Below, in pieces: positions 23,569-32,104 of a stretch of DNA of 36,541 bases (position 1 is its first letter; each line of letters starts with the position of its first letter). The position numbers were made by a program, and so were the translations under genes. Source of the stretch: Chlorobaculum sp. (GTDB taxonomy: Bacteria; Bacteroidota; Chlorobiia; Chlorobiales; Chlorobiaceae); contig JAAXWU010000010.1 in assembly GCA_013334855.1 (NCBI GenBank), forward strand, positions 1-36,541, read 5' to 3'. The notes under the pieces are model-generated. The model saw only the letters and a program-made list of their open reading frames with translations, was not told the origin of the DNA and searched no databases.

Positions 23569-24603
23569 TCAGAACATTGAGTGCGCACCAAGCTCCTGAC
23601 CGGCAAGCCCCTTTTCGAGTGCCTGCCTGTAGAAATCGTGCAGGGTGTCGGAGCCGTACGAGGGGGTGGCGTCGGCGTCGTAGCGCTTTTTTACCGGATC
23701 CCAGACCAGCATCGACTCCGAGCAGTAGTACTTGCCGATTCGGGCGAACTCCGCTTTTTCGGCAAATGACGGAAGTACTTTCGACAGCAGCGTCAGTACT
23801 GGAATAATAATGTCGAACATCTGGATCGGCATCTTCTTGAGCTTCGGCTCGCGGCCAAGCAGCTCGAAAAGCATGAGCGCCTGGTCGAGGTTGGTCACCG
23901 CCTCCCCCGGCCCGCCGATGGGCAGAATTTTGTTCTGCTTCGCCGGATCTTCGAGGCAATCGGCGATGAAGCGAGCCAGATCGGCCTCGCTAATCGGCTT
24001 GCAGGCCGTCAGTTTGCCGTCGCCGAACATGACGTACGGCTTGCCGTTTTTCACCTTCTCAATCTGTCCGGCAATCGACTTGAAGAAAGCGGTCGGACGG
24101 ACAATCGACCAGGTCACGCCAGACTCCCGTAACTCCTTCTCGAACTTGAGCTTGGCCCGCTGGAACTCCAGCATCGGCTTCTGTACACAGATTGCCGAGA
24201 GCAGCACGAACTGGCTGATACCGGCGGAGATGCCCGCGTCGAGCGCGTTGCGGGTCGCCTGATAATCGATGTTCCACGAATCCCTGATGCCGCCGTTGCG
24301 CGAGGTAAGGCACGAAACTACGGCATCGAAGTGCTCTTCCCTGATCCCATCCCGCAACAATGACGCCATGTCGGATACGTCACCGAAGCGTACTTCAGAT
24401 CCCTTGAGCTGCCGACGGGTCTCCTCCTCGCTCGTCGAAGCGTTCACGCCAGATCGCGGGCGAGCGAAACTGACCACATCATAGCCTCTCGAAACCAGTT
24501 CACGGGTGACAAACTTGCCGATGTAACCGGTCGCACCGACCACGAACACTCGCTTTTTCTGGATGCCGGATCGGGTTTCTGCCGGTGAAGTCGAAGGTGC
24601 CAT
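23569..24603 (-). CDS. bciA: Divinyl chlorophyllide 8-vinyl reductase BciA
   Basis: 344 residues. An NAD(P)-binding Rossmann fold begins RVFVVGATGYIGKFVTREL (GATGYIG at 23-29). Later comes FVLLSAICVQKPMLEFQRAK with LKFEKEL and SIVRPTAFFKSIAGQ, which match the plant DVR / BciA family (atypical short-chain dehydrogenase). BciA reduces the C8 vinyl group of divinyl (proto)chlorophyllide to ethyl with NADPH, a step of chlorophyll and bacteriochlorophyll synthesis. This is strong evidence that the host is phototrophic. The enzyme is the iron-free alternative to BciB. The product is soluble or peripheral. A small membrane-protein gene follows 12 bp downstream. Confidence 0.92.
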   Translation of the reverse strand: MAPSTSPAETRSGIQKKRVFVVGATGYIGKFVTRELVSRGYDVVSFARPRSGVNASTSEEETRRQLKGSEVRFGDVSDMASLLRDGIREEHFDAVVSCLTSRNGGIRDSWNIDYQATRNALDAGISAGISQFVLLSAICVQKPMLEFQRAKLKFEKELRESGVTWSIVRPTAFFKSIAGQIEKVKNGKPYVMFGDGKLTACKPISEADLARFIADCLEDPAKQNKILPIGGPGEAVTNLDQALMLFELLGREPKLKKMPIQMFDIIIPVLTLLSKVLPSFAEKAEFARIGKYYCSESMLVWDPVKKRYDADATPSYGSDTLHDFYRQALEKGLAGQELGAHSMF

Positions 24604-24854
24604 AGTCGGAAATCAGTGAATTGGGGCCGAAGCCATGAGTAGCCGTTCAGAACGAGTATAAGGCTAAAATCATGATTTTGAAACTCATGCGGCACAGTTC
24701 GCTTTTTGCCGAACCATTTTGATAATATTGTTCTGTGCTTTATTTTTTAAAGAACTCTATATCAATCATTCAAAGCTGAGAGAAACCTTGCATATGTTCA
24801 ATCGGCGAGAGTACCTTTTCAGGTAGACAAATTTCACCACAATCGAAACTCACC
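24604..24854. promoter_or_regulatory. Divergent promoter region of bciA and GNAT gene
   Basis: The 251-bp spacer between bciA (leftward) and the acetyltransferase gene (rightward) must hold both promoters. It is AT-rich around 24700-24790, unlike its flanks. I see no clear operator or terminator in it. Confidence 0.45.
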
Positions 24855-25706
24855 ATGTCAAAGATTCCGGGATATACCATCAGAAGCATGAACCGTCAGG
24901 AGATCGACCTGGCTGTTGAATGGGCCGCCGCCGAAGGGTGGAATCCCGGTCTGGAAGACGCCGAGTGCTTCTATCGCGCTGACCCGGATGGATTTCTCGT
25001 CGGGTTGATGGACGGCGAGCCGGTCGCCTGTATTTCGGTCGTCCGGTACGGAGAGTCGTTCGGATTTCTGGGATTTTACATCGTGAAGCCGGAATATCGC
25101 GGACGGGGGCTGGGTCTGGAGCTGTGGAAGGCCGGACTGCAACGCCTCGAAGGTCGGGTGGTGGGCCTCGACGGCGTGGTGGCGCAACAGGAGAACTACC
25201 GGAAATCGGGCTTCACGCTCGCCTACCGGAACATCCGGTATATGGGTGTGGCAAGCGGAAGCCGCAATATTCAGGAAACGGTTCCCCTCTCGTCGATTCC
25301 TTTCGAAGAGGTGGCCGCCTATGATCAGGCGTTTTTCCCGGACGACCGGCAAGATTTCCTCCACTGCTGGTCGAGCCGCCAGGGAAGCCGTGCTTTCGGC
25401 ATACAAGAGAACGGCACTCTGGTGGGCTACGGTCTCATCCGTCCCTGCCGCAACGGCTTCAAGATCGGCCCGCTCTTCGCCGACCGCGCCGAACTGGCTG
25501 AGACGCTGTTCCGCACGCTCGAAAGCTCCGTGCCGGAAGGCTCTCCGATCTTCCTCGACATACCGGAGGTCAACCCGGCGGCGCTCGAACTGGTTCAGCG
25601 GCACAAGATGAGCGTGGTTTTCGAAACCGCACGCATGTACAAAGGGGCTGCGCCTCAACTTCCCGTGGAACGAATTTATGGCGTTACCACATTCGAACTC
25701 GGATAA
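24855..25706 (+). CDS. GNAT-family N-acetyltransferase
   Basis: 283 residues. The N-terminal GNAT domain has the acetyl-CoA site PEYRGRGLGLELWKAGL (R-G-x-G motif) after the beta strand GFLGFYIVKPEY. The C-terminal third (RAFGIQENGTLVGYGLIRPC, then KIGPLFAD and GSPIFLDIPEVN) resembles the second domain of YitH/Acetyltransf_18 proteins. The enzyme should transfer an acetyl group to an amine; the substrate is unknown. Cytoplasmic. It is the first rightward gene opposite bciA and is not obviously linked to the gene after it, 111 bp away. Confidence 0.85.
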   Translation: MSKIPGYTIRSMNRQEIDLAVEWAAAEGWNPGLEDAECFYRADPDGFLVGLMDGEPVACISVVRYGESFGFLGFYIVKPEYRGRGLGLELWKAGLQRLEGRVVGLDGVVAQQENYRKSGFTLAYRNIRYMGVASGSRNIQETVPLSSIPFEEVAAYDQAFFPDDRQDFLHCWSSRQGSRAFGIQENGTLVGYGLIRPCRNGFKIGPLFADRAELAETLFRTLESSVPEGSPIFLDIPEVNPAALELVQRHKMSVVFETARMYKGAAPQLPVERIYGVTTFELG

Positions 25707-25817
25707 TATACGCTTACTGAGACTGCAATGTGGGTTTATTGGAAATGTGTTAACGATTATTAAATTCGAGGGCTATATACGCCAGCTTATACGCTGCAAC
25801 GAAAAATCAGACAAACC

Positions 25818-26522
25818 ATGCACCACAGTATCACGTCACTGAGACACCTCGTCATGGCAATTGTTATGTATGGTTTTTTATCTCTCTTTCCTGCGAAAAC
25901 TTCATGTAGGCCGCAGAACGACAATGGTGCTCCTGCCCAAACACAACAGATCGAAAGGGATCATCAGGGCATTTCGGTCAAGGCGTCTGATCTCGATAAC
26001 GGCATAACCGGAGTGGTCGGCAAGGTTTACATCAACGCCTCGCGCAAGAACGTCTGGGCGGCCATCACGGATTACAATAACCAGAAGAACTTTGTCCCGA
26101 AGCTCATCGACAGTGGTCTGATTTCGGACAACGGATCGGAGCAGGTAATGTTCGAAAAAGGCAAAACCGGCTATTTTTTATTCAGGAAAACCGTTTACAT
26201 CAAGCTGAGCATCCGCGGCGAATATCTGCAACGTCTGTCATTCCGCCAGATAGAAGGCGACTTCAAGGTATACGAAGGTTACTGGCTGCTCGAACGCGCC
26301 CTTGACGGCAAGGGCACCATCCTCACCTTCAAGGCTAAAATCAAGCCGGACTTTTTTGCTCCGGCGATGTTCGTGCGCAAAGTTCAGGAGAACGATCTTC
26401 CAATGGTGCTCGCCGCCATGAAAAAACGTGCTGAATCGGCTGAAGCCTCTTCGCCCGTGGATCACACCGCCCAACCGAAACTCTCTTATCCGCCATCCGA
26501 AAGCAGTACAAGCTCGAAATAG
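25818..26522 (+). CDS. Secreted SRPBCC / START-like lipid-binding protein
   Basis: 234 residues. A signal peptide-like N-terminus (HLVMAIVMYGFLSLFPAKTS) is followed by a low-complexity linker. A START/SRPBCC (polyketide cyclase-like) domain runs from about residue 65: GKVYINASRKNVWAAITDYN, KNFVPKLIDSGL and GYWLLERALDGKGTILTFKA. The pattern of strand, helix and V(W)xxitDY is the ligand-pocket fold that binds hydrophobic molecules. Export suggests a periplasmic carrier of lipid, quinone or pigment. The ligand is unknown. A polar Ser-rich tail ends the protein. Confidence 0.75.
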   Translation: MHHSITSLRHLVMAIVMYGFLSLFPAKTSCRPQNDNGAPAQTQQIERDHQGISVKASDLDNGITGVVGKVYINASRKNVWAAITDYNNQKNFVPKLIDSGLISDNGSEQVMFEKGKTGYFLFRKTVYIKLSIRGEYLQRLSFRQIEGDFKVYEGYWLLERALDGKGTILTFKAKIKPDFFAPAMFVRKVQENDLPMVLAAMKKRAESAEASSPVDHTAQPKLSYPPSESSTSSK

Positions 26523-26530
26523 ACTGATTC

Positions 26531-26553
26531 CTCACAGGAAATTCCTGTTTTAA
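26531..26553 (+). terminator. Weak candidate terminator
   Basis: ACAGGAA and TTCCTGT around a single A (26534-26548), followed by four T. It would fold as a short stem between the convergent SRPBCC gene and purT. The stem is only about 5 bp once a loop is allowed, so this is a weak call. Confidence 0.35.
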
Positions 26554-26563
26554 GTGAAAGTAA

Positions 26564-27742
26564 TCAGTCTGGATCCTCGCACTGCACCGTCACTTTGGCG
26601 GCATTCGAGATGGCTTGCCGCTTCAGTTCATCGACATCGCTCCCCTTTTCACCCAACTGAAGCGCCACGCCCATGCGGCGGTACTGGCGCGTCACCGGCT
26701 TGCCGAAAATACGAATGTCGCTGCCCGGTTCGGCAAGCGCCGCTTCCAGTCCGGCATACTGCGGATTGAATCCCGCTTTACCGGCGAGGATCACCGCGCT
26801 CGATCCGGCGCGTTGCAGCTCGATGCCGGGAATTGGCAGGCCGAGCACCGCACGGGCGTGCAGCTCGAACTCGGAGAGATTCTGCGTTCCGGCGAGCGTC
26901 ACCATGCCGGTATCGTGCGGTCGCGGCGAGAGTTCCGAGAAAAAAAGCCCGTCGTCGGCAAGGAAAAACTCCACGCCCCAGATGCCCGCGCCGGTCAGGG
27001 CCGCCGTGACCTTGCCCGCAATCCGTTGCGCCTCTTCCAGATGCTCCGCGCTGATGAGGCACGGCTGCCAGCTCTCCTGATAGTCCCCCCGCTCCTGCCG
27101 GTGGCCGATGGGAGGACAGAAGAGCGTCGGACCATCTTTTTGCGTCACGGTGAGTAGCGTAATTTCGGTATGGAACGCCACGAACGCTTCGACAATTACT
27201 TCAGCGATGTCGCCCCGCTTGCCGCTCTGCGAGTAGTTCCACGCCTTTTCGATCTCCGCCTCGCTCCGCACTGTCGATTGCCCCTTGCCCGACGAACTCA
27301 TCAGCGGCTTGACCACGCAGGGCAGGCCGATCTCGGCGACCGCCGCCCGCAACTCGTCGAGCGAGGCGGCATAGCGATAGCTGGCCGTGCGCAGGCCAAG
27401 CTCGCGGGCGGCGAGGTCGCGGATCGCCTTGCGATTCATCGTGAAGTTCGCCGCCCGCGCCGACGGCACGACCTGAATCCCCTGCTTTTCGTACTCGTAA
27501 AAACGCTCGGTGCGGATCGCCTCGATCTCCGGCACGATGATGTCAGGCTCATGCAGAGCAACGATGGCGTCGAGCGCCTTGCCGTCGAGCATGTCGATCA
27601 CCTCTCGCCCGTCGGCCACCTGCTGCGCGGGCGCGTCGTCATAGCTGTCCACGGCGACGACCCGCTGGCCGAGGCGTTTGACGGCGATCACGAACTCCTT
27701 CCCAAGCTCCCCGCTGCCCAGCAGCATGATTGTTTTCGGCAT
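26564..27742 (-). CDS. purT: Formate-dependent GAR transformylase PurT
   Basis: 392 residues, the usual PurT length. The N-terminus [20 protein letters not shown], with GSGELGKE and [16 protein letters not shown], fits PurT. Then [12 protein letters not shown], followed by the ATP-grasp core ([37 protein letters not shown] and [20 protein letters not shown]), is characteristic of PurT as opposed to PurK. PurT uses ATP and formate to formylate glycinamide ribonucleotide, the third step of purine synthesis, and replaces folate-dependent PurN. That fits an anaerobe with available formate. It stands alone, without purine neighbours, and is followed by a weak terminator. Confidence 0.94.
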   Translation of the reverse strand: MPKTIMLLGSGELGKEFVIAVKRLGQRVVAVDSYDDAPAQQVADGREVIDMLDGKALDAIVALHEPDIIVPEIEAIRTERFYEYEKQGIQVVPSARAANFTMNRKAIRDLAARELGLRTASYRYAASLDELRAAVAEIGLPCVVKPLMSSSGKGQSTVRSEAEIEKAWNYSQSGKRGDIAEVIVEAFVAFHTEITLLTVTQKDGPTLFCPPIGHRQERGDYQESWQPCLISAEHLEEAQRIAGKVTAALTGAGIWGVEFFLADDGLFFSELSPRPHDTGMVTLAGTQNLSEFELHARAVLGLPIPGIELQRAGSSAVILAGKAGFNPQYAGLEAALAEPGSDIRIFGKPVTRQYRRMGVALQLGEKGSDVDELKRQAISNAAKVTVQCEDPD

Positions 27743-27869
27743 GTGCTTTGAATGATTGGCGTTATGGCAAAATCTGTTTTATCGAATGTAAAACTATCGG
27801 AGGCGTATCTACAACTTTACGGCGACAACAGACTCCTATTATCGCTCGACGGACGACTCGCCGACGTAA

Positions 27870-29552
27870 TCACGGCCCGAAGCGTTTGCCGAACCGGTCG
27901 ATCAATCTCTGGAACGCCGCGTGAACCGCCGCCGGATCGGGATTGCCGCGCTTCGACAGCACCCGGCCGCTCTTGTCGTCGATAAACAGATTCGATCCCA
28001 CCGCGTCGATCTGGCCATAGACCCACTTTTCCGTCGATCCCGTGACGAGTATCCCCCGCCTTGGCTCTGGCATCGCCCTGCCGCACGCGAAGGCCGCGAC
28101 GATCCGGCGCAGGTCGAGGTGCGAGCGCAACTCCGAGTCGCGGCCCGCCTTCACGCCGGGGCCGACAACAAGCAACGGCACGCGGTAGTTCGAAGCGTTC
28201 GCGGCTCCGAAGCGATTGCCGTGATCCGACACGATCACGATCAGGCTTTGCGGCCACGTACCATCGGCCACGAGCCGGTCATACAGTTCGTTGAAGTATT
28301 TGTCATAATACGCCAGCGTCGTAAGGCCGGTTTTCGCCCGCCACGCCGTAGTGTGCCCCCAGGCAAGCTCCTGCAGAATAAAGGTTCTCGGATTCGATTT
28401 CGCCATAGACGTAATCGCTGGAATGGCCGCACGATCTTCGGTGGCCGACTCCATCCGCCCCGATTCGACCGTCAGCCACTCGCCCCGCGTCGAAAGATCG
28501 CGGCGATGCAGGATACTCGTCCAGTCCTTGCGGACGGGCACGAAGGGCTGGGTATCGTAGGTGCTGACGAAGGAGGTACGGAACCCCGACTGCCTGAAAT
28601 CCCGCACGAGATTCGGCGAATCATTGACCGCATCGTACAGCGTCGTGTCGGTGTAGGAGCGGTACGGCACCTGCTGCGAGGTCAGCATCGCGATCAGGCT
28701 GGCGTAAGAGTCGAGGTTGTTAGTGAAGTAATTATCGAAATAGAGCGACTGCTTCACGACCCTGCCGTAAAATCGTGAAGAACGCCCCTGCATGAACTCA
28801 TTCTCGAACTCCTCCGCCGTCACGCTTTCGAGTACGATCAGGAAAATGTGCGTGGCTTTAGCGTCCATGAAACGCTTCGACTCCCCCGGCATCGGGCTGG
28901 ACTCGCCGATTTGGCGACGCGGCGCGGGCAGAAGCCTCGGCACGGCGCGAGGCGTGTTCGAGGCGCGGATGGCAAGCTCCTCGTTCAGGCTGCTGAAAAC
29001 CGGCTGCGGCGAGCGCGGCACGGTGAGCGCCCCGGCGACGAGCAGCAAAGCCCACACGGCGATGGCGAGGCGCGACGCCCATTTGAACGTCGGCGGTAAT
29101 GGAGGGACGTAGAGTGAAGCGATGGCCGCCATTGCGCTGAGGAGCGCCGGGGCGAGGCGGTCGAAGCCGAGATAGTCGCGTATCAGAATCCCGGCGGAAT
29201 CGGCGTTGCCCGCGAAGAGGTTGACCGGAAATGAGAGATATTCGCGAAGCATCTGCGGATAGAGCGACAGAAGCACTCCTGAAAGGATGAGGATTGCGAC
29301 GGTAACGCTTTCGCCCACAGACCGGACGCGGGACGGAAGCAGGCGCAGGCAAAGCCACGACAGCCCGAACAGCGCGGAGAGCACGAGCGTATCGTGCAGC
29401 CAGGCAACAAGATGCGGGGCGAGCAGGCGTGGATCGTGCGAGCTGAACGCCGTGAAGAGATGCAGGATGAACTGCACGAATACGAGCACGATGAAGACAC
29501 GGATGGCGTGCGAGCCTTTGGCGTGAACCTCCGGGAGAGGAGCAGATGTCAT
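27870..29552 (-). CDS. Membrane-bound sulfatase-superfamily (phosphoglycerol transferase-like) protein
   Basis: 560 residues. About four or five hydrophobic helices fill residues 18-175, then a periplasmic domain with IFLIVLESVTAEEFENEF, in which the Thr after ESV is the expected catalytic nucleophile. Next come FDNYFTNNLDSYASLIAMLT and SLIVIVSDHGNRFG, a metal-binding DH site. This is the layout of LTA synthase/OpgB/EptA-type enzymes of the alkaline phosphatase superfamily. They move phosphoglycerol, phosphoethanolamine or similar groups onto envelope polymers or lipids. The exact substrate cannot be read from sequence. It is the third gene of an apparent operon with pepD and the cyclase-like gene and lies 41 bp after the latter. 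Confidence 0.82.
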   Translation of the reverse strand: MTSAPLPEVHAKGSHAIRVFIVLVFVQFILHLFTAFSSHDPRLLAPHLVAWLHDTLVLSALFGLSWLCLRLLPSRVRSVGESVTVAILILSGVLLSLYPQMLREYLSFPVNLFAGNADSAGILIRDYLGFDRLAPALLSAMAAIASLYVPPLPPTFKWASRLAIAVWALLLVAGALTVPRSPQPVFSSLNEELAIRASNTPRAVPRLLPAPRRQIGESSPMPGESKRFMDAKATHIFLIVLESVTAEEFENEFMQGRSSRFYGRVVKQSLYFDNYFTNNLDSYASLIAMLTSQQVPYRSYTDTTLYDAVNDSPNLVRDFRQSGFRTSFVSTYDTQPFVPVRKDWTSILHRRDLSTRGEWLTVESGRMESATEDRAAIPAITSMAKSNPRTFILQELAWGHTTAWRAKTGLTTLAYYDKYFNELYDRLVADGTWPQSLIVIVSDHGNRFGAANASNYRVPLLVVGPGVKAGRDSELRSHLDLRRIVAAFACGRAMPEPRRGILVTGSTEKWVYGQIDAVGSNLFIDDKSGRVLSKRGNPDPAAVHAAFQRLIDRFGKRFGP

Positions 29553-29592
29553 GGCATGAGCAGGATGGATTCGGGGGAATCTTCACCTCCAT

Positions 29593-30396
29593 TCAGACGC
29601 CAGGTTTGTAAAATCCTTTCGACTTGATCTGGGCAAACCACTCCTGAGCCTTCTCCTTTGCAGTAATTTTCGGCGGCCAGTGGACGAAATTGCCGACGTC
29701 GCGCAGGTCGATCCGGCCAAGCGACGGAAAATCGACGCTCCGCGTCTCCCCGAGCTTCCAGGTCGTGGGCTGGCGAACATGGCCATGCTCCGGGTGATCG
29801 AACTCCAGCGGCGGAAACAGCTCGTCGAATGAACGCCCCCGCCACTCGGCTTCGGGAAAGGAGATGCACGAGGCCATCGCTTCATCCTGCGGCCTCATCC
29901 TGGCGCAGGCAGCGGCGAGCAGCAGCGGACGCCCGAAGACCGAGCCGGTAAACTCCTTCGGCGTCCCGGCAAATCCGGCGGCGACACGCCCGCTGGCGAT
30001 GCCCATCTCCGGGAGGAAGCGCAACTCGTCGTGCTCCCCCATCCACCGTGCGGCCCGAAGCGCATCGAAAAACGGCTCCTTCGAGCCGAACTTCTTCGAA
30101 AAGAGCAGCACGATCGAGCTGTCAAGGAACCGCTCGACCACGCAGAAGCGCTCCGCCGCGAGCGAGTCGCGCATCCAGACGAGGAACATGTTCAGGTAGA
30201 TCAGAATCTCCGTCGGCGAGAGGTCGAGCGTGAGCCGTGCAAAATCGCGCATTCCGACGTAGAGCACCGTCGCGTCGAGTTCGATGCACTTGAGCGGAAA
30301 ACAGCCCGCGGCCTCGTCGTCAACCTCCACATCGACCGTCAGCGGCTGCGACAAGAGGAAATCCGCGATGGTGTTGTAACTGTACGGCGTCTTCAT
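29593..30396 (-). CDS. Degenerate class III nucleotide-cyclase-like protein
   Basis: 267 residues, starting at an ATG that overlaps the pepD stop (ATGA). Residues about 40-170 follow the class III cyclase homology domain: ATVLYVGMRDFARLTLDLSP, then TEILIYLNMFLVWMRDSL, VVERFLDSSIVLLFS, a G-rich IASGRVAAGFAG and VFGRPLLLAAACARM. The catalytic residues are missing. The first metal Asp (of F-A-D-I-R-G-F) is Gly48 and the second (of K-F-I-G-D) is Ser93, with Asp92 one place early. The Asn-Arg pair near N-L-A-A-R is also lost. A dead cyclase used as a binding or signalling module is the best inference. Upstream in-frame sequence to 30789 lies within pepD and is not used as coding. Confidence 0.75.
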   Translation of the reverse strand: MKTPYSYNTIADFLLSQPLTVDVEVDDEAAGCFPLKCIELDATVLYVGMRDFARLTLDLSPTEILIYLNMFLVWMRDSLAAERFCVVERFLDSSIVLLFSKKFGSKEPFFDALRAARWMGEHDELRFLPEMGIASGRVAAGFAGTPKEFTGSVFGRPLLLAAACARMRPQDEAMASCISFPEAEWRGRSFDELFPPLEFDHPEHGHVRQPTTWKLGETRSVDFPSLGRIDLRDVGNFVHWPPKITAKEKAQEWFAQIKSKGFYKPGV

Positions 30397-31853
30397 GGCT
30401 CTGGAACCCCCTCCAGCGTCGCGGCGAGGAACTCCCAGAACATCAGCACCGAGGCGATCTCGACCTTTTCGTCCGGCGAGTGCGGGTGGCGAATGGTCGG
30501 GCCGAACGAAATCATGTCGAGCTGCGGACAGGCCGCGCCGATGATGCCGCACTCCAGGCCGGCGTGCACGGCGCGGATCTTCGGCGTTTTGCCGTAGCGG
30601 GCGCGATAGATGTCGCTCATGCATTTGAGAATCGGCGAGTCGGGATTCGGCTTCCACCCCGGATAGCCATGCTCGAACACGGCCACCGTTCCGGCCTGTT
30701 CGGCGACGCTTCCGATCATCCCGGCAAGCTCCTGCATCCCCTCGTCCGATGCGCTCCGCAGCAGGCACTCGACGCTCACGGCGCTGCAATCCGAATGCAC
30801 GCGGGCGAGATTGTTGGAGGTCTCGACCAGCCCCGCCATCCCGGCGCTCATGCGATGCACGCCGTTCGGACAGACCGCGACCGCTTCGAGCAGCCGTTGC
30901 GTCACGGCGTCGTCAATCACCGTCGCCGGAAGCGCGGCCTCCACCGCCTCGACGCGAAGCCCCGGATCGGCCCCGGCCAGCTCGCCGCCGATGGTCGAGG
31001 CGAGCGCCTGAAGCTCATCGAGAAACGCTACTTTTCCGGCGGAGGGCACAGCACAGAGTGCCGACGATTCACGCGGTATAGCGTTGCGCAGGCTGCCGCC
31101 GTCGATGGAGGACAGCAACAGCCCGTGGCGCTCACGACCCATCTGCAAAAGCCGGTTCATGATCTTGTTGGCGTTGCCCCGGCCAAGATCGATGTCGAGA
31201 CCGCTATGCCCGCCACGCAGACCCGAGACGCGGATTTGGAGCGCTTGATAACCGGGCGGAAGCGGAACGGAGGTATAGTCGAAGCGCATAGTGACGTCAA
31301 GTCCGCCCGCGCATCCGATGAACAGCTCACCCTCATCCTCGGAGTCGAGGTTCAAGAGGATTTCGCCGTTGAGCACTCCCGGCTTCAACCCCAGCGCCCC
31401 GGTCATGCCCGCCTCCTCGTTAGCCGTGAAAAGTGCTTCGAGCGGCCCGTAGTGAAGCGTGTCCGATTCGAGTACGCCGAGCGCCGCCGCCACGCCGATG
31501 CCGTTGTCCGCCCCCAGCGTAGTGCCCCGCGCCCGCACCCACTCGCCGTCGATCACGGCGTCGATCGGATCCGTCGCGAAATCGTGCTCCGTCCCGGCAT
31601 TCTTCTGCGGCACCATATCGAGATGCGCCTGCAACACCACTCCCCTGCGCGACTCCATCCCCGGCGTCGCGGACTTGCGGACGATCACGTTGCCCGCCTC
31701 ATCGACCAGCCACTCCAGCCCGAGACTCTTTGCAAAACTGACGATATAGATCCGAACCGCCTCCTCATGGCCCGAAGGGCGCGGAATCTGCGTCAGGCGA
31801 TAAAAATGGCTCCAAAGGCTTTTCGGCTCAAGCGAGAGAATAGAGTTACTCAT
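30393..31853 (-). CDS. pepD: Aminoacyl-histidine dipeptidase PepD (M20)
   Basis: 486 residues, typical of PepD. The zinc-binding residues are visible in VVLQAHLDMVPQKN (His77, Asp79), RGTTLGADNGIGVAAALGVL (Asp116), ALFTANEEAGMTGALGL (Glu146, Glu147) and LLNLDSEDEGELFIGCAGG (Asp170). A C-terminal His is in FGPTIRHPHSPDE. The N-terminus SLEPKSLWSHFYRLTQIPRP is the PepD form. The enzyme cleaves Xaa-His dipeptides such as beta-alanyl-histidine in the cytoplasm. It is the first gene of an apparent operon, and its stop overlaps the start of the cyclase-like gene. Confidence 0.93.
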   Translation of the reverse strand: MSNSILSLEPKSLWSHFYRLTQIPRPSGHEEAVRIYIVSFAKSLGLEWLVDEAGNVIVRKSATPGMESRRGVVLQAHLDMVPQKNAGTEHDFATDPIDAVIDGEWVRARGTTLGADNGIGVAAALGVLESDTLHYGPLEALFTANEEAGMTGALGLKPGVLNGEILLNLDSEDEGELFIGCAGGLDVTMRFDYTSVPLPPGYQALQIRVSGLRGGHSGLDIDLGRGNANKIMNRLLQMGRERHGLLLSSIDGGSLRNAIPRESSALCAVPSAGKVAFLDELQALASTIGGELAGADPGLRVEAVEAALPATVIDDAVTQRLLEAVAVCPNGVHRMSAGMAGLVETSNNLARVHSDCSAVSVECLLRSASDEGMQELAGMIGSVAEQAGTVAVFEHGYPGWKPNPDSPILKCMSDIYRARYGKTPKIRAVHAGLECGIIGAACPQLDMISFGPTIRHPHSPDEKVEIASVLMFWEFLAATLEGVPEP

Positions 31854-32010
31854 AATTGCGTTGATCAGTTCGGGTTACTATGCAAATATGCAAAAACTTT
31901 GCTTTGTTAAGTTCTTTGTAGCAAAACAACACAAGAACTATAGGTCTCACATGACAAATGAGGCGTGTTGGATAAAATAGCGATTCTGACAACATCGAGG
32001 GTTTCCCGCA

Positions 32011-32104
32011 TTACCCATCATCGCGGAGCTTGTCGAGCTGGTCGCGGAATTGCTTTTGCAGGTCGGCGACGGATTCGTTCTCCGTGTGGTAGTGGTTGTT
32101 GGGT
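32011..32104 (-). other. Coding-like tail one frame off after the Roco gene
   Basis: Directly after the Roco stop, a different minus frame reads TGFGSRPNNHYHTENESVAD then LQKQFRDQLDKLRDDG and stops at 32011. It has no start codon and overlaps the last codons of the Roco gene. The charged, helical composition (coiled-coil-like) looks like a real C-terminus. Either the Roco gene once extended here and frameshifted, or it is the remnant of another gene. The rest of the 250-bp spacer up to pepD holds nothing recognisable. Confidence 0.4.

Noticed and set aside
30397-30789. In-frame N-terminal extension of the cyclase-like gene
   Set aside because: It lies wholly inside pepD, is Arg/Gly-rich antiparallel-style sequence, and the ATG overlapping the pepD stop is the natural coupled start.
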